Under the pieces are notes generated by a model. It saw only the letters and a program-made list of their open reading frames with translations, was not told the DNA's origin and searched no databases. DNA of 64,000 bases from Streptomyces sp. CHD11 (GTDB lineage: Bacteria; Actinomycetota; Actinomycetes; Streptomycetales; Streptomycetaceae), in assembly GCF_018638295.1 (NCBI RefSeq), contig NZ_JABTTS010000002.1, forward strand, positions 248,001 to 312,000, given 5' to 3'. Shown piece by piece: positions 1-12,962 of the stretch; position 1 is the stretch's first letter; each line of letters opens with the position of its first letter. A program made the position numbers and the translations under genes.

Positions 1-130
1 CCGGGGCGGGCGTGGTTCGTGGGGCTGTCGGGGCGGCGGAGCCCGATGCACGACTCCCCGAGGGGCTCAAATTCGTTCGCCCCCGGGGGGACCCCAAGCA
101 GTCAATGCCGACTGAGAGGAGCGAGGAGCG
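1..130. other. leader region upstream of nuoA
   Basis: No gene is assigned here. The stretch holds a small CCCCGAGGGG palindrome and ends in a purine-rich GAGAGGAGCGAGG ribosome-binding region just before the nuoA GTG. I could not identify a convincing -35/-10 pair, so the operon promoter may lie here unrecognised or to the left of the window. A tail of an upstream gene cannot be excluded. Confidence 0.4.
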
Positions 131-490
131 GTGAACGCGTATGCGCCCATCCTCGTACTGGGAGCCCTCGGGGCAGGCTTTGCGATCTTCTCCGTGGTCA
201 TGGCCACGCTGATCGGTCCGAAGCGGTACAACCGCGCCAAGCTCGAGGCTTACGAGTGCGGTATCGAGCCGACCCCCACGCCGGCGGGCGGCGGGCGCTT
301 CCCCATCAAGTACTACCTGACGGCGATGCTCTTCATCATTTTCGATATCGAGATCGTCTTCCTCTACCCCTGGGCCGTCACCTTCGACGCCCTGGGGATT
401 TTCGGGCTCGTGGAGATGTTGCTCTTCGTGCTCACCGTCTTCGTCGCGTACGCGTACGTATGGCGGCGCGGCGGCCTGGAATGGGACTGA
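131..490 (+). CDS. nuoA: NADH-quinone oxidoreductase subunit A
   Basis: Membrane subunit of proton-pumping complex I, located beside the quinone-access region. The 119-residue product has three hydrophobic segments (about 6-28, 61-82 and 90-111). It has the family's conserved acidic loop motif YECGIEP at 41-47 and [11 protein letters not shown] at 71-81. The GTG start at 131 is chosen because a GAGGAGCGAGG ribosome-binding site lies just upstream. It is the first of 14 co-directional nuo genes and is followed 13 bases later by nuoB. Length and motifs are normal for the family. A paralogue, nuoA2, lies at 42138. Confidence 0.97.
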   Translation: MNAYAPILVLGALGAGFAIFSVVMATLIGPKRYNRAKLEAYECGIEPTPTPAGGGRFPIKYYLTAMLFIIFDIEIVFLYPWAVTFDALGIFGLVEMLLFVLTVFVAYAYVWRRGGLEWD

Positions 491-503
491 GGGGCCATTA
501 GTC

Positions 504-1054
<551 letters not shown>

Positions 1055-1058
<4 letters not shown>

Positions 1059-1804
1059 GCGACGCGAACAACACCGCGGGTGACGGCGCGAACCCCGAGA
1101 AGGACCTCTCCGCGGAGAACCTCCCGGGCCAGCGCGGCCAGGGCGGTGAGGAGATCCGCGTCCAGCGCGGCATGTTCGGCGCCAACAACGGCGGCGACAC
1201 CTCCGGATACGGCGGACTGGTCCGCTCGGTCCGCCTCCCGGGACCGGCGGCCCGCCCCTACGGCGGCTGGTTCGACGAGGTCGCCGACGAACTCGAGGGC
1301 GCGCTGGAGGAGCAGGACCTGCTCCCCGGCAACGCCATCGGGAAGACGGTCGTGGACCGCGGCGAACTCACCTTCCACATCGAACGCGAGCACCTGGTCC
1401 GGGTGGCGAGGACCCTGCGCGACGACCCCGCCCTGCGCTTCGAACTGTGCACCGGCGTCAGCGGCGTGCACTACCCGAACGACAAGGGCCGCGAGCTGCA
1501 CGCCGTCTACCACCTGCGCTCGATCACCCACAACCGGCTGATCCGCCTCGAGGTCAGCGCGCCCGACAGCGACCCGCACATTCCGTCGCTGGTTCCGGTC
1601 TATCCGACGAACGACTGGCACGAGCGCGAGACGTACGACTTCTTCGGCATCGTCTTCGACGGTCACCCGGCCCTGACGCGGATCATGATGCCGGACGACT
1701 GGCAGGGCTTCCCCCAGCGCAAGGACTACTCCCTCGGCGGCATCCCCGTCGAATACAAGGGCGCCCAGATCCCGGCTCCGGACCAGCGGAGGTCGTACTC
1801 GTGA
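1055..1804 (+). CDS. nuoC: NADH-quinone oxidoreductase subunit C
   Basis: The 30-kDa type subunit of the connecting arm, which packs against NuoD. The 249-residue protein has a polar N-terminal extension of roughly 60-90 residues before the conserved domain. The family signature follows near the end, with [16 protein letters not shown] and a nearby LPxxRKD-like segment (QGFPQRKDY). The start is the ATG at 1055, overlapping the nuoB stop by four bases, which implies translational coupling. It is separate from nuoD, as is usual outside enterobacteria. Confidence 0.96.
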
Positions 1805-3123
1805 ATACCCCGCACGCCTCCCCTCGCGAAACCACCGAGGGCACCGTCTACACCGTCACCGGCGGTGACTGGGACGAGGTCGTCGAGAGCGCGGCCCGGA
1901 CCGACGACGAGCGCATCGTCGTCAACATGGGTCCGCAGCACCCGTCCACCCACGGGGTGCTCCGGCTGATCCTGGAGATCGACGGCGAGACGGTCACCGA
2001 GGCCCGCTGCGGCATCGGCTACCTCCACACCGGCATCGAGAAGAACCTCGAGTACCGGAACTGGACCCAGGGCACCACGTTCGTGACGCGCATGGACTAC
2101 CTGACGCCGTTCTTCAACGAGACGGCGTACTGCCTCGGGGTCGAGGAGCTCCTCGGCATCGAGGACCAGGTACCCGACCGCGCCTCGATCGTCAGGGTGC
2201 TCCTGATGGAGCTGAACCGGCTCTCCTCCCACCTGGTGTGCATCGCCACCGGCGGCATGGAGCTCGGCGCCACCACCATCATGATCTACGGGTTCCGCGA
2301 CCGTGAAATGATCCTCGACATCTTCGAGCTCATCACGGGCCTGCGGATGAACCACGCCTATGTCCGCCCCGGAGGACTCGCCCAGGACCTGCCGCCCGGT
2401 GCGGTGGACCAGATCCGCGAGTTCGTGAAGAAGATGCGGAAGAACCTCCCCGAGTACGACAAGCTCGCCACCGGGAACCCCATCTTCAAGGCCCGCATGC
2501 AGGACATCGGCTATCTGGACCTGGCCGGCTGCATGGCGCTGGGCGCCACCGGCCCGGTCCTGCGCTCCGCCGGCCTCCCGCACGACCTGCGCAAGGCCCA
2601 GCCGTACTGCGGATACGAGACCTACGACTTCGACATCCCGACCGCGGACACCTGTGACTCCTACGGACGCTTCCTGATCCGGCTGGAGGAGATGCGCCAG
2701 TCGCTGCGCATCGTCGAGCAGTGCCTGGACCGGCTCCAGCCCGGACCGGTCATGGTCGCCGACAAGAAGATCGCCTGGCCCGCCCAGCTCGCCCTGGGAC
2801 CGGACGGACTGGGCAACTCCCTCGATCACATCAAGAAGATCATGGGCACCTCCATGGAGGCCCTGATCCACCACTTCAAGCTGGTCACCGAGGGCTTCCG
2901 CGTCCCGCCGGGCCAGGTGTACACGGCGGTCGAGTCACCCAAGGGCGAGCTCGGGGTGCATGTCGTCTCCGACGGCGGCACCCGCCCCTACCGGGTCCAC
3001 TTCCGCGACCCGTCCTTCACCAACCTGCAGGCCATGGCGGCGATGTGCGAGGGCGGCCAGCTCGCCGACGTCATCGTCGCCGTCGCGTCCATCGACCCCG
3101 TGATGGGAGGCGTCGACCGGTGA
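1801..3123 (+). CDS. nuoD: NADH-quinone oxidoreductase subunit D
   Basis: The 49-kDa subunit that forms most of the quinone-binding pocket; it is related to [NiFe]-hydrogenase large subunits. The 440-residue product has the signature [15 protein letters not shown] near 41-55, whose histidine contacts the quinone headgroup, and ends in the conserved MGGVDR. The GTG start at 1801 overlaps the nuoC stop as GTGA. It is the only nuoD in the window. The second complex I locus has none, so this gene is the obvious candidate to serve both complexes. Confidence 0.97.
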   Translation: MNTPHASPRETTEGTVYTVTGGDWDEVVESAARTDDERIVVNMGPQHPSTHGVLRLILEIDGETVTEARCGIGYLHTGIEKNLEYRNWTQGTTFVTRMDYLTPFFNETAYCLGVEELLGIEDQVPDRASIVRVLLMELNRLSSHLVCIATGGMELGATTIMIYGFRDREMILDIFELITGLRMNHAYVRPGGLAQDLPPGAVDQIREFVKKMRKNLPEYDKLATGNPIFKARMQDIGYLDLAGCMALGATGPVLRSAGLPHDLRKAQPYCGYETYDFDIPTADTCDSYGRFLIRLEEMRQSLRIVEQCLDRLQPGPVMVADKKIAWPAQLALGPDGLGNSLDHIKKIMGTSMEALIHHFKLVTEGFRVPPGQVYTAVESPKGELGVHVVSDGGTRPYRVHFRDPSFTNLQAMAAMCEGGQLADVIVAVASIDPVMGGVDR

Positions 3124-3989
3124 CCACCTCATCTTCCGAGCGGTCCGATCGGGGCGTCAGCCTGGGCATGCCCCAACTGCCCGCGCCCGCCTACCCGGAC
3201 GACGTCCGGGCCCGGCTGGAGACCGACGCGCGCGAGGTCATCGCCCGCTACCCGGACTCCCGCTCCGCCCTCCTGCCGCTGCTGCACCTCGTGCAGTCGG
3301 AGGAGGGACACGTCACGCGCACCGGGATGCAGTTCTGCGCGGACATGCTGGGGCTGACCACGGCCGAGGTGACCGCGGTCGCCACCTTCTACACCATGTA
3401 CCGGCGCCGGCCGAGCGGTGACTACCAGGTCGGGGTGTGCACCAACACCCTGTGCGCCGTCATGGGCGGTGACGCGATCTTCGAGGAGCTCCAGGAGCAC
3501 CTGGGCGTGGGCAACGGCGGGACCACCGAGGACGGCTCGGTCACGCTGGAGCACATCGAGTGCAACGCGGCCTGCGACTTCGCGCCCGTCGTGATGGTGA
3601 ACTGGGAGTTCTTCGACAACCAGACGCCCGAGAGCGCCAAGGGCATGGTCGACGACCTGCGCGCCGGCCGCCCGGTCGCGCCCACCCGCGGGGCGCCCCT
3701 GTGCACCTTCAAGGAGACCGCCCGCATCCTGGCCGGTTTCCCCGACGCGCGCGAGGGCGCCGTCGAAGCCACCGGCAGCGCGGGCCCGCCCTCCCTGATC
3801 GGCCTGAAGCTGGCCAAGGGCGAGACCGCACCCCCGCGTGTGGTGCACCCGCGCGGCGAGGCCCCCCGGGACACACCGCCGCACGAGCCGTCGCCGGCCG
3901 AGCACCTGAGCTCGCACGACGCGCCGCAGGACACATCGGCCTCCGACCCGTCCCACCCGTCGGGACCGGTCGCCGAGGAGGGGGAGTGA
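3120..3989 (+). CDS. nuoE: NADH-quinone oxidoreductase subunit E
   Basis: The 24-kDa thioredoxin-like subunit of the NADH dehydrogenase module, holding [2Fe-2S] cluster N1a. The four ligand cysteines are visible in CTNTLC (about 107-112) and CNAAC (about 148-152). At 289 residues it is longer than the typical 160-240. The extra length is a Pro/Ser/Glu-rich C-terminal tail of about 70 residues that looks disordered. The GTG start overlaps the nuoD stop (GTGA), and its TGA overlaps the nuoF ATG by one base. Confidence 0.96.
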   Translation: MTTSSSERSDRGVSLGMPQLPAPAYPDDVRARLETDAREVIARYPDSRSALLPLLHLVQSEEGHVTRTGMQFCADMLGLTTAEVTAVATFYTMYRRRPSGDYQVGVCTNTLCAVMGGDAIFEELQEHLGVGNGGTTEDGSVTLEHIECNAACDFAPVVMVNWEFFDNQTPESAKGMVDDLRAGRPVAPTRGAPLCTFKETARILAGFPDAREGAVEATGSAGPPSLIGLKLAKGETAPPRVVHPRGEAPRDTPPHEPSPAEHLSSHDAPQDTSASDPSHPSGPVAEEGE

Positions 3990-5335
3990 TGACCTTGGCA
4001 CCCGAACTCAAGGACATGAGCCCGGAGAAGCTGCTCGCACCCGTGCTGTCCGCCTTCTGGGACCAGGACAGGTCCTGGTCGCTGGACGTCTACCGGAGGC
4101 ACGAGGGCTACGAGGGGCTGCGCAAGGCGCTCGCCATGTCACCGGACGACGTCATCGCGTACGTCAAGGAGTCCGGTCTGCGCGGACGCGGCGGTGCCGG
4201 CTTCCCCACCGGGATGAAGTGGCAGTTCATTCCCCAGGGGGACGGCAAGCCGCACTACCTCGTGGTCAACGCCGACGAGTCGGAGCCCGGGACGTGCAAG
4301 GACATCCCGCTCCTCTTCGCCAACCCGCACAGCCTCATCGAAGGCATCGTCATCGCCTGCTACGCGATCAGGTCGTCCCACGCCTTCATCTATCTGCGCG
4401 GTGAGGTCGTCCCCGTGCTGCGGCGGCTGCACGAGGCCGTGCGCGAGGCCTACGCGGCCGGCCTGCTCGGCGAGAACATCCTGGGCAGCGGACTCGACCT
4501 CACGCTCACCGTGCACGCGGGCGCGGGCGCGTACATCTGCGGTGAGGAGACCGCGCTGCTCGACTCGCTCGAAGGCCGCCGGGGCCAGCCGCGGCTGCGT
4601 CCCCCCTTCCCCGCCGTCGCGGGCCTCTACGCGTGCCCGACCGTGGTGAACAACGTCGAGTCGATCGCGTCGGTTCCCGCCATCATGAACCGGGGCAAGG
4701 AGTGGTTCCGCTCGATGGGGAGCGAGAAGTCGCCCGGCTTCACCCTCTACTCCCTGAGCGGGCACGTCACGAACCCCGGACAGTACGAGGCGCCCCTCGG
4801 TATCACCCTGCGCCAGCTGCTCGAGATGAGCGGTGGCATGCGCGCGGGCCACCGGCTGAAGTTCTGGACGCCGGGCGGCTCCTCGACGCCGCTGCTCACC
4901 GACGAGCATCTCGACGTCCCGCTCGACTACGAGGGAGTGGGCGCCGCGGGTTCCATGCTCGGCACGAAGGCCCTGCAATGCTTCGACGAGACCACCTGTG
5001 TCGTGCGCGCCGTGACCCGCTGGACCGAGTTCTACGCCCACGAGTCCTGCGGCAAGTGCACCCCCTGCCGGGAGGGCACGTACTGGCTGGTCCAGCTGAT
5101 GCGGGACATCGAGGCCGGCAAGGGGCAGATGTCCGACCTCGACAAGCTGAACGACATCGCCGACAACATCAACGGCAAGGCCTTCTGCGCCCTCGGTGAC
5201 GGCGCGGCCTCGCCGATCTTCTCCTCGCTGAAGCACTTCCGCGAGGAGTACGAGCAGCACATCACGGGCCGTGGCTGCCCGTTCGACCCGGCCAAGTCCA
5301 CGGCCTGGGCCGACCGTACGGAGGTGCACGCATGA
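3989..5335 (+). CDS. nuoF: NADH-quinone oxidoreductase subunit F
   Basis: The 51-kDa subunit that binds NADH, FMN and [4Fe-4S] cluster N3, and so the electron entry point of the complex. The 448-residue protein has the glycine-rich nucleotide motif [10 protein letters not shown] near 67, the cluster motif [11 protein letters not shown] near 352 and the fourth Cys in FCALGDG near 398. Start and stop overlap nuoE (TGATG) and nuoG (ATGA). It has no counterpart in the nuo2 operon. Confidence 0.97.
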   Translation: MTLAPELKDMSPEKLLAPVLSAFWDQDRSWSLDVYRRHEGYEGLRKALAMSPDDVIAYVKESGLRGRGGAGFPTGMKWQFIPQGDGKPHYLVVNADESEPGTCKDIPLLFANPHSLIEGIVIACYAIRSSHAFIYLRGEVVPVLRRLHEAVREAYAAGLLGENILGSGLDLTLTVHAGAGAYICGEETALLDSLEGRRGQPRLRPPFPAVAGLYACPTVVNNVESIASVPAIMNRGKEWFRSMGSEKSPGFTLYSLSGHVTNPGQYEAPLGITLRQLLEMSGGMRAGHRLKFWTPGGSSTPLLTDEHLDVPLDYEGVGAAGSMLGTKALQCFDETTCVVRAVTRWTEFYAHESCGKCTPCREGTYWLVQLMRDIEAGKGQMSDLDKLNDIADNINGKAFCALGDGAASPIFSSLKHFREEYEQHITGRGCPFDPAKSTAWADRTEVHA

Positions 5336-7836
5336 CTGTGACCACCAACGCTCCCTCCGGCGGGGGAGAGGCGGCGGTTCCGCCCGAGGACCTCGTCACG
5401 CTGACCATCGACGGCGCCGAACTCAGTGTGCCCAAGGGCACCCTGGTCATCCGGGCCGCCGAGCAGCTCGGCATCGAGATCCCCCGGTTCTGCGACCACC
5501 CGCTCCTCTCCCCGGCCGGTGCCTGCCGCCAGTGCATCGTCGAGGTCGAGGGCCAGCGCAAGCCCATGGCCTCCTGCACCATCACCTGCACCGACGGAAT
5601 GGTGGTGAAGACCCAGCTCACCTCGCCCGTCGCCGAGAAGGCGCAGCAGGGGATGCTGGAGTTCCTGCTCATCAACCACCCGCTGGACTGCCCGGTCTGC
5701 GACAAGGGCGGCGAGTGCCCGCTGCAGAACCAGTCGATGTCGCACGGCCACGCCGACTCCCGCTTCGACGGCAAGAAGCGCACCTACGAGAAGCCCGTCC
5801 CGGTCTCCACCCAGGTGCTGCTCGACCGCGAGCGGTGCGTGCTGTGCGCCCGCTGTACCCGGTTCTCCAACCAGATCGCGGGCGACCCGATGATCGAGCT
5901 GCTCGAGCGGGGCGCGCTCCAGCAGGTCGGCACCGGTGAGGGCGACCCCTTCGAGTCGTACTTCTCCGGCAACACCATCCAGATCTGCCCGGTCGGCGCG
6001 CTCACCTCGGCGGCCTACCGGTTCCGCGCCCGCCCCTTCGACCTGATCTCCTCGCCGTCGGTGTGCGAACACTGCTCCGGCGGCTGCGCCACCCGCACCG
6101 ACCACCGGCGCGGCAAGGTCATGCGGCGGCTGGCCGGCAACGACCCCGAGGTCAACGAGGAGTGGATCTGCGACAAGGGACGCTTCGGCTTCCGCTACGC
6201 ACAGCTGCGGGACCGTCTCGACACCCCGCTGGTGCGCAACCCGGAAGGTGAGCTGGAACCGGCGTCCTGGCCCGACGCGCTGCAGATCGCGGCCCAGGGC
6301 CTGCTGGCCTCGCGGGGCCGCACCGGTGTGCTGACCGGCGGCCGGCTCACCGTCGAGGACGCCTACGCGTACAGCAAGTTCACGCGCGTGGCGCTCGACA
6401 CCAACGACATCGACTTCCGCGCGCGCGTGCACAGCACGGAGGAGGCCGACTTCCTCGCCGCGCGGGTGGCGGGCCGCGGCCACGACCTCGACCGTACGGG
6501 CGTCACGTACACCTCGCTGGAGAAGGCGCCCGCCGTGCTCCTGGTCGGGTTCGAGTCCGAGGAGGAGGCGCCCGGTGTCTTCCTGAGGCTGCGCAAGGCC
6601 TGGCGGGGACACGGGCAGAAGACCTTCGCCCTGGCCACGCACGCGACGCGCGGACTGGAGAAGGCGGGCGGCACCCTGCTGCCGGCGGCTCCGGGCACCG
6701 AGACCGAATGGCTGGACGCGCTGTCGGGCGGGGACGGCCTGGAGGGCGACGGGGCCAGGGCCGCGGAGGCGCTGCGGGCCGAGGGCGCGGTGATCGCCGT
6801 CGGCGAGCGGCTGGCCGCCGTCCGGGGCGGGCTGACCGCCGCGGTCCGGTTCGCCGCCGCCACCGGTGCCCGGCTGGTATGGATCCCGCGCCGGGCCGGT
6901 GAGCGCGGAGCGGTGGAGGCGGGCGCGCTGCCGTCGCTGCTGCCGGGCGGCCGCCCGGCGACCGACCCGCGTGCCCGCGCGGAGATCGCCACCGCCTGGG
7001 GCGTCGCCGAACTGCCGCACCGCTACGGCCGTGACACCGGCGAGATCGTGGAGGCGGCGGCACGCGGTGAGCTCCAGGCACTGCTGGTGGCGGGGGTGGA
7101 GGTCGCCGACCTGCCCGACCCGGCACGCGCGCGTGCCGCACTCGCCGAGGCCGGGTTCGTGGTCTCGCTGGAGCTGCGGCCCAGCGAGGTCACCGAACTC
7201 GCCGATGTCGTCCTGCCGGTCGCCGCGGTCGCCGAGAAGGCGGGCACGTTCCTCAACTGGGAAGGCAGGGTCCGCCTCTTCGATTCGGCGCTCAAGCCCG
7301 AACAGATGACCCGGCGGGTCGCGCCCACCGACGCGCGCGTCCTGCAGATGCTGGCCGACGCCATGGACATCCACCTGGGCCTGCCGGACCTGCGTACGAT
7401 CCGTGCGGAACTCGACCGGCTCGGCGCCTGGGACGGTTCCCGGGCCACCGACCCGCTGGAGAGCGCGAGCGCCCTGCCCCGGCCGGCCGCCGGGGAGGCC
7501 GTGCTCGCCGGACACCGGCTGCTGCTCGACCACGGCCTGCTGCAGCTGGGCGACGAGGCGCTGGCCGGTACCCGGCACGCCGCCCGCGCGCGGGTGTCGG
7601 CGGCCACCGCCGCCGAGGCCGGTGTCAAGGACGGCGACGTGCTGTCGGTGACCGGCACCGCCGGAACCGTCGAACTGCCGCTGGCGGTCACCGAGATGCC
7701 CGACCGCGTGGTGTGGCTGCCACTGAACTCCGTCGGCGGCGGGGTCGCCTCCGGCACCGGGGCACAGCCCGGATCCCTCGTCCGCATCGGCCCGGCGACG
7801 CTCGCCGGCGAGGCCCCCAAGGAGGTGGAGGCATGA
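5332..7836 (+). CDS. nuoG: NADH-quinone oxidoreductase subunit G
   Basis: The large 75-kDa subunit of the peripheral arm, 834 residues. The N-terminal ferredoxin-like domain holds the [2Fe-2S] cysteines (from [15 protein letters not shown]). The [4Fe-4S] domains follow ([14 protein letters not shown], then [10 protein letters not shown]). The additional CEHCSGGC with a later ICDKGRF indicates the optional cluster N7 is present. The C-terminal two thirds is a molybdopterin-oxidoreductase-like fold that has lost its cofactor, low in motifs and rich in alanine. The ATG start overlaps nuoF by four bases. Confidence 0.96.
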   Translation: MTVTTNAPSGGGEAAVPPEDLVTLTIDGAELSVPKGTLVIRAAEQLGIEIPRFCDHPLLSPAGACRQCIVEVEGQRKPMASCTITCTDGMVVKTQLTSPVAEKAQQGMLEFLLINHPLDCPVCDKGGECPLQNQSMSHGHADSRFDGKKRTYEKPVPVSTQVLLDRERCVLCARCTRFSNQIAGDPMIELLERGALQQVGTGEGDPFESYFSGNTIQICPVGALTSAAYRFRARPFDLISSPSVCEHCSGGCATRTDHRRGKVMRRLAGNDPEVNEEWICDKGRFGFRYAQLRDRLDTPLVRNPEGELEPASWPDALQIAAQGLLASRGRTGVLTGGRLTVEDAYAYSKFTRVALDTNDIDFRARVHSTEEADFLAARVAGRGHDLDRTGVTYTSLEKAPAVLLVGFESEEEAPGVFLRLRKAWRGHGQKTFALATHATRGLEKAGGTLLPAAPGTETEWLDALSGGDGLEGDGARAAEALRAEGAVIAVGERLAAVRGGLTAAVRFAAATGARLVWIPRRAGERGAVEAGALPSLLPGGRPATDPRARAEIATAWGVAELPHRYGRDTGEIVEAAARGELQALLVAGVEVADLPDPARARAALAEAGFVVSLELRPSEVTELADVVLPVAAVAEKAGTFLNWEGRVRLFDSALKPEQMTRRVAPTDARVLQMLADAMDIHLGLPDLRTIRAELDRLGAWDGSRATDPLESASALPRPAAGEAVLAGHRLLLDHGLLQLGDEALAGTRHAARARVSAATAAEAGVKDGDVLSVTGTAGTVELPLAVTEMPDRVVWLPLNSVGGGVASGTGAQPGSLVRIGPATLAGEAPKEVEA

Positions 7837-9209
7837 GCCCGAACCTCCTCGCCGCTGAAGACCTCTCGATGTTCGGCCGCGATCCCTGGTGGCTGATCCT
7901 CGTCAAGGCGGTGTTCTGCTTCGCCTTCCTGATGGTGACCGTGCTGCTCTCCATCGTCATGGAGCGCAAGGTCGTCGCCTGGATGCAGCTGCGCGTCGGC
8001 CCCAACCGGCACGGCCCCTGGGGCATGCTCCAGTCGCTCGCCGACGGCGTGAAGCTGATGCTCAAGGAAGACGTCATCGTCAAGCGCGCGGACAAGGCGG
8101 TGTACGTCCTCGCGCCGGTCGTCGCGGCGGTCCCCGCCTTCATGGCGTTCGCGGTGATCCCCTTCGGGCCGGCCGGCAACGAGGTCTCGATCTTCGGCCA
8201 GCGCACCACGATGCAGCTCACCGACCTGCCGATCGCGGCGCTCTACCTCCTCGCGGTCGCCTCGGTCGGCATCTACGGCATGGTCCTGGCGGGCTGGAGC
8301 TCCGGCTCCACCTACCCGCTGCTGGGGGGCCTGCGCTCCTGCGCGCAGATGATCTCGTACGAGATCGCCATGGGCGCGGCGTTCGCCTCCGTGTTCCTCT
8401 ACTCGGGGTCGATGTCGACGTCGACGATCGTCGAGCAGCAGGCCGACCGCTGGTTCGTCCTGCTGCTGCCGGTCTCCTTCCTGATCTACATCGTGACGAT
8501 GGTGGGTGAGGTCAACCGCGCCCCCTTCGACATGCCGGAGTCCGAGGGCGACCTGGTCGGCGGATTCAGCACCGAGTACTCGTCGATCAAGTTCGCGATG
8601 TTCATGCTCGCCGAGTACATCAACATGGTGACCGTCTCGGCCGTCGCCGTGACGTTCTTCCTGGGCGGCTGGCGGGCCCCGTGGCCCGTCAGCACCTTCT
8701 GGGAGGGCGCGAACCACGGCTGGTGGCCGATGCTGTGGTTCACCGGCAAGTTGCTGAGCCTGCTGTTCTGCTTCGTGTGGCTGCGCGGCACGCTGCCGCG
8801 GGTGCGCTACGACCAGCTGATGAAGCTGGGCTGGAAGGTGCTCATCCCGGTCGCGCTGGTGTGGCTGATGGCGGTCGCCACCGTGCGGGCGCTGCGCAAC
8901 GAGAACTACGAGTTCGCCGACATCGCGCTCTACATCGCAGGCGCCGTCCTCACCCTGCTGCTGCTCTCCTTCGTCGCCGACATGTTCCGGTCGAGGGCGA
9001 AGGAAGCGGAGCAGCCGGAGGAACCTCCCGCCTTCGACCCCATGGCGGGCGGATTCCCCGTACCGCCGCTGCCAGGACAGGAACTGCCGCCGGTGCCCCG
9101 GCGCCGCCCGCACCGCGAGCGGGAGCTGATTGCCAGTGGTGGCCCCGATACTCAGAGTGACGGATCTCTGGGCGGATCTACGGATGGAAAGGAGGCGTCC
9201 GATGGCTGA
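7833..9209 (+). CDS. nuoH: NADH-quinone oxidoreductase subunit H
   Basis: Membrane subunit that seals the quinone tunnel and links it to the proton channels. The 458-residue product has about eight hydrophobic segments. Its conserved loops include [16 protein letters not shown] near 45-60 and [19 protein letters not shown] in the cytoplasmic loop. Compared with typical bacterial NuoH (about 325), it carries a charged, proline-rich C-terminal extension of about 70 residues after the last helix. Its paralogue NuoH2 lacks this extension. The ATG overlaps the nuoG stop by four bases. Confidence 0.97.
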   Translation: MSPNLLAAEDLSMFGRDPWWLILVKAVFCFAFLMVTVLLSIVMERKVVAWMQLRVGPNRHGPWGMLQSLADGVKLMLKEDVIVKRADKAVYVLAPVVAAVPAFMAFAVIPFGPAGNEVSIFGQRTTMQLTDLPIAALYLLAVASVGIYGMVLAGWSSGSTYPLLGGLRSCAQMISYEIAMGAAFASVFLYSGSMSTSTIVEQQADRWFVLLLPVSFLIYIVTMVGEVNRAPFDMPESEGDLVGGFSTEYSSIKFAMFMLAEYINMVTVSAVAVTFFLGGWRAPWPVSTFWEGANHGWWPMLWFTGKLLSLLFCFVWLRGTLPRVRYDQLMKLGWKVLIPVALVWLMAVATVRALRNENYEFADIALYIAGAVLTLLLLSFVADMFRSRAKEAEQPEEPPAFDPMAGGFPVPPLPGQELPPVPRRRPHRERELIASGGPDTQSDGSLGGSTDGKEASDG

Positions 9210-9843
9210 GGAGCCCAAGGAGACCAAGCCCGGTTTCCTGAATCCCGTGGCCGGCTTCGGCGTGACCTTCAAGGCCATGTTCAAGAAGCGGTTGACCGAG
9301 CAGTACCCGGAGCAGCAGAAGACCACCGCTCCGCGCTTCCACGGACGGCACCAGCTCAACCGCCATCCGGACGGCCTGGAGAAGTGCGTCGGCTGTGAGC
9401 TGTGCGCCTGGGCCTGTCCCGCCGACGCGATCTACGTCGAGGGCGCGGACAACACCGAGGAGGAGCGCTACTCGCCCGGCGAGCGGTACGGGCGGGTGTA
9501 CCAGATCAACTACGCCCGCTGCATCCTGTGCGGCCTGTGCATCGAGGCGTGCCCCACCCGCGCGCTGACGATGACCAACGAGTTCGAACTGGCGGACTCC
9601 AGCCGTGCCAACCTCATCTACACCAAGGAGCAGTTGCTCGCCGGTCTGGACGAGGGCATGGTCGACTCCCCGCACGCCCTGTACCCGGGCACCGACGAAC
9701 AGGACTACTACCGGGGCCTGGTGACCGAGGCCGCCCCCGGTACGGAGCAGCAGACCGCCCACTCCAAGGGCGAGGTGGTGCAGGAGGCCGCCTCGACCTT
9801 CGGCGCGGAGGAACCGGCGTCGGAGGAGGTGATCAAGCGATGA
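9202..9843 (+). CDS. nuoI: NADH-quinone oxidoreductase subunit I
   Basis: TYKY-type ferredoxin subunit carrying clusters N6a and N6b between NuoG and NuoB. The 213-residue product has two CxxCxxCxxxC motifs, at Cys62/65/68/72 and Cys107/110/113/117. The ATG at 9202 is preferred over an upstream start because a GGAGG site at about 9191 precedes it. This start overlaps the end of nuoH by eight bases. The acidic C-terminal tail of about 60 residues is non-conserved. Confidence 0.96.
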   Translation: MAEEPKETKPGFLNPVAGFGVTFKAMFKKRLTEQYPEQQKTTAPRFHGRHQLNRHPDGLEKCVGCELCAWACPADAIYVEGADNTEEERYSPGERYGRVYQINYARCILCGLCIEACPTRALTMTNEFELADSSRANLIYTKEQLLAGLDEGMVDSPHALYPGTDEQDYYRGLVTEAAPGTEQQTAHSKGEVVQEAASTFGAEEPASEEVIKR

Positions 9844-10682
9844 CCGGACAGCTCGCCGCCTACTCCACCTCCACCGGAGAGGCGTTCCAGTTCTGGATCC
9901 TCGGCACGGTCGCCGTGATCGGCGCCCTGTGCACCGTCTTCCTGCGGCGGGCCGTGCACAGCGCGCTCTGCCTCGCCGGCACCATGATCATCCTGGCGGT
10001 GTTCTACCTGGCCAACGGCGCCTACTTCCTGGGCGTCGTGCAGATCGTCGTCTACACCGGCGCGATCATGATGTTGTTCCTGTTCGTGGTGATGCTGGTC
10101 GGCGTCACCGCGGCGGACTCGCTGAAGGAGACCATCAAGGGCCAGCGCTGGCTGGCCCTGCTGTGCGGTCTCGGCTTCGGCGTCCTGCTGGTCGGCGGCA
10201 TCGGGAAGGCCTCGCTCGGCGAGTTCAACGGCATCGGCGAGGCGAACGCGGGCGGCAACGTGCAGGGTCTCGCGGCCCTCATGTTCACCAGGTACGTCTT
10301 CGCCTTCGAGATCACCGGCGCCCTGCTCATCACGGCCGCCGTCGGCGCCATGGTGCTCACCCACCGGGAGCGCACCGAGCGGGCCAGGACCCAGCGGGAG
10401 CTGGCCGGGGAGCGCGTGCGCGAGGGCAGGCACCTGCCGCCGCTCCCGGCGCCCGGTGTCTACGCCCGGCACAACGCCGTGGACATCCCGGGTCTGCTGC
10501 CCGACGGCACCACGTCGGATCTCACCGTCAGCAAGACGCTGCGCGACCGCGGTCAGGTCCGTGACGTCTCGCAGGAGGCGATCAGCGACCTGCGGGCGAT
10601 GGAGCAGCGCGCGGAGGAGCGCCTGGAGCGCACGGCGATCGACCCGCCGGCGTCTCAGCGGGCCGAGGAGGCGCCGAAGTGA
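9840..10682 (+). CDS. nuoJ: NADH-quinone oxidoreductase subunit J
   Basis: Membrane subunit whose third helix takes part in coupling quinone chemistry to proton pumping. The 280-residue product has five hydrophobic segments in its first 180 residues, including the conserved [15 protein letters not shown] helix. A hydrophilic C-terminal extension of about 95 residues follows, longer than in E. coli NuoJ (184 residues in total). The ATG overlaps the nuoI stop by four bases and the stop overlaps the nuoK GTG. Confidence 0.95.
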   Translation: MTGQLAAYSTSTGEAFQFWILGTVAVIGALCTVFLRRAVHSALCLAGTMIILAVFYLANGAYFLGVVQIVVYTGAIMMLFLFVVMLVGVTAADSLKETIKGQRWLALLCGLGFGVLLVGGIGKASLGEFNGIGEANAGGNVQGLAALMFTRYVFAFEITGALLITAAVGAMVLTHRERTERARTQRELAGERVREGRHLPPLPAPGVYARHNAVDIPGLLPDGTTSDLTVSKTLRDRGQVRDVSQEAISDLRAMEQRAEERLERTAIDPPASQRAEEAPK

Positions 10683-10978
10683 ATCCCGTCAACTACCTCT
10701 ATCTGGCAGCGCTGCTGTTCACGATCGGCGCCACCGGTGTACTGATCCGGCGCAACGCGATCGTCGTGTTCATGTGCGTCGAGCTGATGCTCAACGCCTG
10801 CAACCTCGCCTTCGTCGCCTTCTCCCGGATGCACGGCAACCTCGACGGCCAGGTCATCGCCTTCTTCACGATGGTCGTGGCCGCCGCGGAGGTCGTGGTC
10901 GGGCTGGCGATCATCGTGTCCCTGTTCCGTTCCCGCCACTCGGCCTCGGTCGACGACGCCAGCCTGATGAAGCTGTGA
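10679..10978 (+). CDS. nuoK: NADH-quinone oxidoreductase subunit K
   Basis: Small antiporter-like membrane subunit (99 residues) with three transmembrane helices. Conserved intramembrane glutamates of the proton path are visible: one in MCVELMLNA (about 37-45) and one in the [10 protein letters not shown] helix (about 66-75). The GTG start overlaps the nuoJ stop as GTGA. The gene ends 14 bases before nuoL. Length is normal. Confidence 0.96.
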   Translation: MNPVNYLYLAALLFTIGATGVLIRRNAIVVFMCVELMLNACNLAFVAFSRMHGNLDGQVIAFFTMVVAAAEVVVGLAIIVSLFRSRHSASVDDASLMKL

Positions 10979-10992
10979 GGGGCTGCTGAATC

Positions 10993-12957
10993 GTGGAGAA
11001 CCTGATTGCGCTGCTGGTGGCGGCGCCCCTGCTCGGAGCGGTGGTCCTGCTGTGCGGCGGACGCCGGCTGGACGCCGTCGGCCACTGGATCGGCACGCTG
11101 CTCGCGGCCGTCTCCTTCGCGCTCGGCCTGGTGCTGTTCACCGACCTGCTGGGCAAGGGCGCCGGGGAACGCACCGTCACGCAGCACCTGTTCAGCTGGA
11201 TCCCGGTGGAGGGTTTCCAGGCCGACGTCGCCTTCCGGCTCGACCAGCTGTCGATGACGTTCGTCCTGCTGATCACCGGCGTCGGCTCACTGATCCACCT
11301 GTACTCCATCGGGTACATGGAGCACGACGAGCGGCGCCGCCGCTTCTTCGGCTACCTGAACCTGTTCCTCGCGGCGATGCTGATCCTGGTCCTCGCCGAC
11401 AACTACCTGCTGCTGTACGTCGGCTGGGAGGGCGTCGGTCTCGCCTCCTACCTGCTGATCGGCTTCTGGCAGCACAAGCCCAGCGCCGCCACGGCGGCGA
11501 AGAAGGCATTCCTGGTCAACCGCGTCGGCGACATGGGCCTGTCGATCGCGATCATGCTGATGTTCCTGTGGTTCGGCACCTTCGCCTTCGGGCCGGTGCT
11601 CGGCGGCCAGGGGGAGGCCGCCCTCGCGGGCGAGGCCGGCGAGGGCAAGCTCACCGCCATCGCCCTGATGCTGCTGCTCGCCGCCTGCGGCAAGTCTGCC
11701 CAGGTGCCGCTGCAGTCCTGGCTCGGGGACGCGATGGAGGGCCCGACCCCGGTCTCGGCCCTGATCCACGCCGCGACCATGGTGACGGCGGGCGTCTATC
11801 TGATCGTCCGCTCGGGGGCCATCTTCAACGGCGCTCCCGACGCCCAGCTGGTCGTCGCCATCGTCGGCGCGGTCACGCTGCTGTTCGGTGCGATCGTCGG
11901 TTGTGCGAAGGACGACATCAAGAAGGCACTCGCCGGCTCGACCATGTCGCAGATCGGCTACATGGTCCTCGCCGCCGGCCTCGGCCCCATCGGCTACGTC
12001 TTCGCGATCATGCACCTGGTCACGCACGGCTTCTTCAAAGCCGGGCTGTTCCTCGGCGCCGGTTCCGTGATGCACGGGATGAACGACGAGGTCGACATGC
12101 GCCGCTACGGCGGCCTGCGGAAGTACATGCCGGTCACGTTCGTCACCTTCGGCCTCGGCTATCTCGCGATCATCGGCTTCCCGGGCCTGTCCGGCTTCTT
12201 CTCCAAGGACATGATCATCGAGGCGGCGTTCGCCAAGGGCGGTACCCAGGGCTGGATCTTCGGCGCCTGCGCCCTGCTGGGCGCGGCCATCACCGCGTAC
12301 TACATGACCCGCGTGATGCTGATGACGTTCTTCGGGGAGGAGCGCTGGCGCAACGCGCCGGCGCCGTCCCCGGCGGAGCCGGACGTGGAGCCGGCCGCCG
12401 CGACCCGCGGCGCCTACGAGCCTCCGCACCCGCACGAGTCGCCGAGGAGCATGACGATCCCGATGATCGTGCTCGCCTTCGGTTCGGTCTTCGCCGGCGG
12501 GATCTTCGGCATCGGTGACCGCTTCGTGCACTGGCTGGAGCCCATCACCGGGCACGACCACGGCCACGCGCCGGTCAGCGCCCTGACGGTGACCATCGCC
12601 ACGGTCGCGGTGATGGTCATCGGCGTGGCGGTCGCCTGGGCCCAGTACGGGCGCCGGCCGGTGCCGGCGGTCGCCCCGCGCGGGTCGCTGCTCACCCGGG
12701 CCGCCCGGCGCGACCTGCTCCAGGACGACTTCAACCATGTGGTGCTGGTCCGTGGCGGCGAGCACCTCACCCGCTCGCTCGTGTACGTCGACCACACCCT
12801 GGTCGACGGGGTCGTCAACGGCACGGCGGCCTCCATGGGCGGCCTGTCCGGGCGGATGCGCAGGCTGCAGAACGGCTTCGTGCGGTCCTACGCGGTCTCC
12901 ATGTTCGGCGGCGCGGCGGTCATCGTCGCCGCGACGCTGCTGATGAGGGCGGTCTGA
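10993..12957 (+). CDS. nuoL: NADH-quinone oxidoreductase subunit L
   Basis: Most distal Mrp-antiporter-like proton-pumping subunit, with the long lateral helix. The 654-residue protein contains the conserved [16 protein letters not shown] segment (Glu of TM5 near 145) and the lysine-bearing [19 protein letters not shown]. It also has a histidine-rich hydrophilic stretch near 475-520. The GTG start at 10993 follows a GAGGGG site. It is spaced 5 bases from nuoM and reads in the same operon. Confidence 0.96.
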   Translation: MENLIALLVAAPLLGAVVLLCGGRRLDAVGHWIGTLLAAVSFALGLVLFTDLLGKGAGERTVTQHLFSWIPVEGFQADVAFRLDQLSMTFVLLITGVGSLIHLYSIGYMEHDERRRRFFGYLNLFLAAMLILVLADNYLLLYVGWEGVGLASYLLIGFWQHKPSAATAAKKAFLVNRVGDMGLSIAIMLMFLWFGTFAFGPVLGGQGEAALAGEAGEGKLTAIALMLLLAACGKSAQVPLQSWLGDAMEGPTPVSALIHAATMVTAGVYLIVRSGAIFNGAPDAQLVVAIVGAVTLLFGAIVGCAKDDIKKALAGSTMSQIGYMVLAAGLGPIGYVFAIMHLVTHGFFKAGLFLGAGSVMHGMNDEVDMRRYGGLRKYMPVTFVTFGLGYLAIIGFPGLSGFFSKDMIIEAAFAKGGTQGWIFGACALLGAAITAYYMTRVMLMTFFGEERWRNAPAPSPAEPDVEPAAATRGAYEPPHPHESPRSMTIPMIVLAFGSVFAGGIFGIGDRFVHWLEPITGHDHGHAPVSALTVTIATVAVMVIGVAVAWAQYGRRPVPAVAPRGSLLTRAARRDLLQDDFNHVVLVRGGEHLTRSLVYVDHTLVDGVVNGTAASMGGLSGRMRRLQNGFVRSYAVSMFGGAAVIVAATLLMRAV

Positions 12958-12962
12958 TACCG

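Noticed and set aside
19..501. Open frame overlapping nuoA in another frame
   Set aside because: Arg-rich shadow frame; nuoA in frame at 131 has clear family motifs.
5032..7578. 848-codon open frame on the minus strand opposite nuoG
   Set aside because: It is the reverse shadow of a high-GC gene. It is rich in Arg, Gly and His with no motif, while nuoG on the plus strand is certain.
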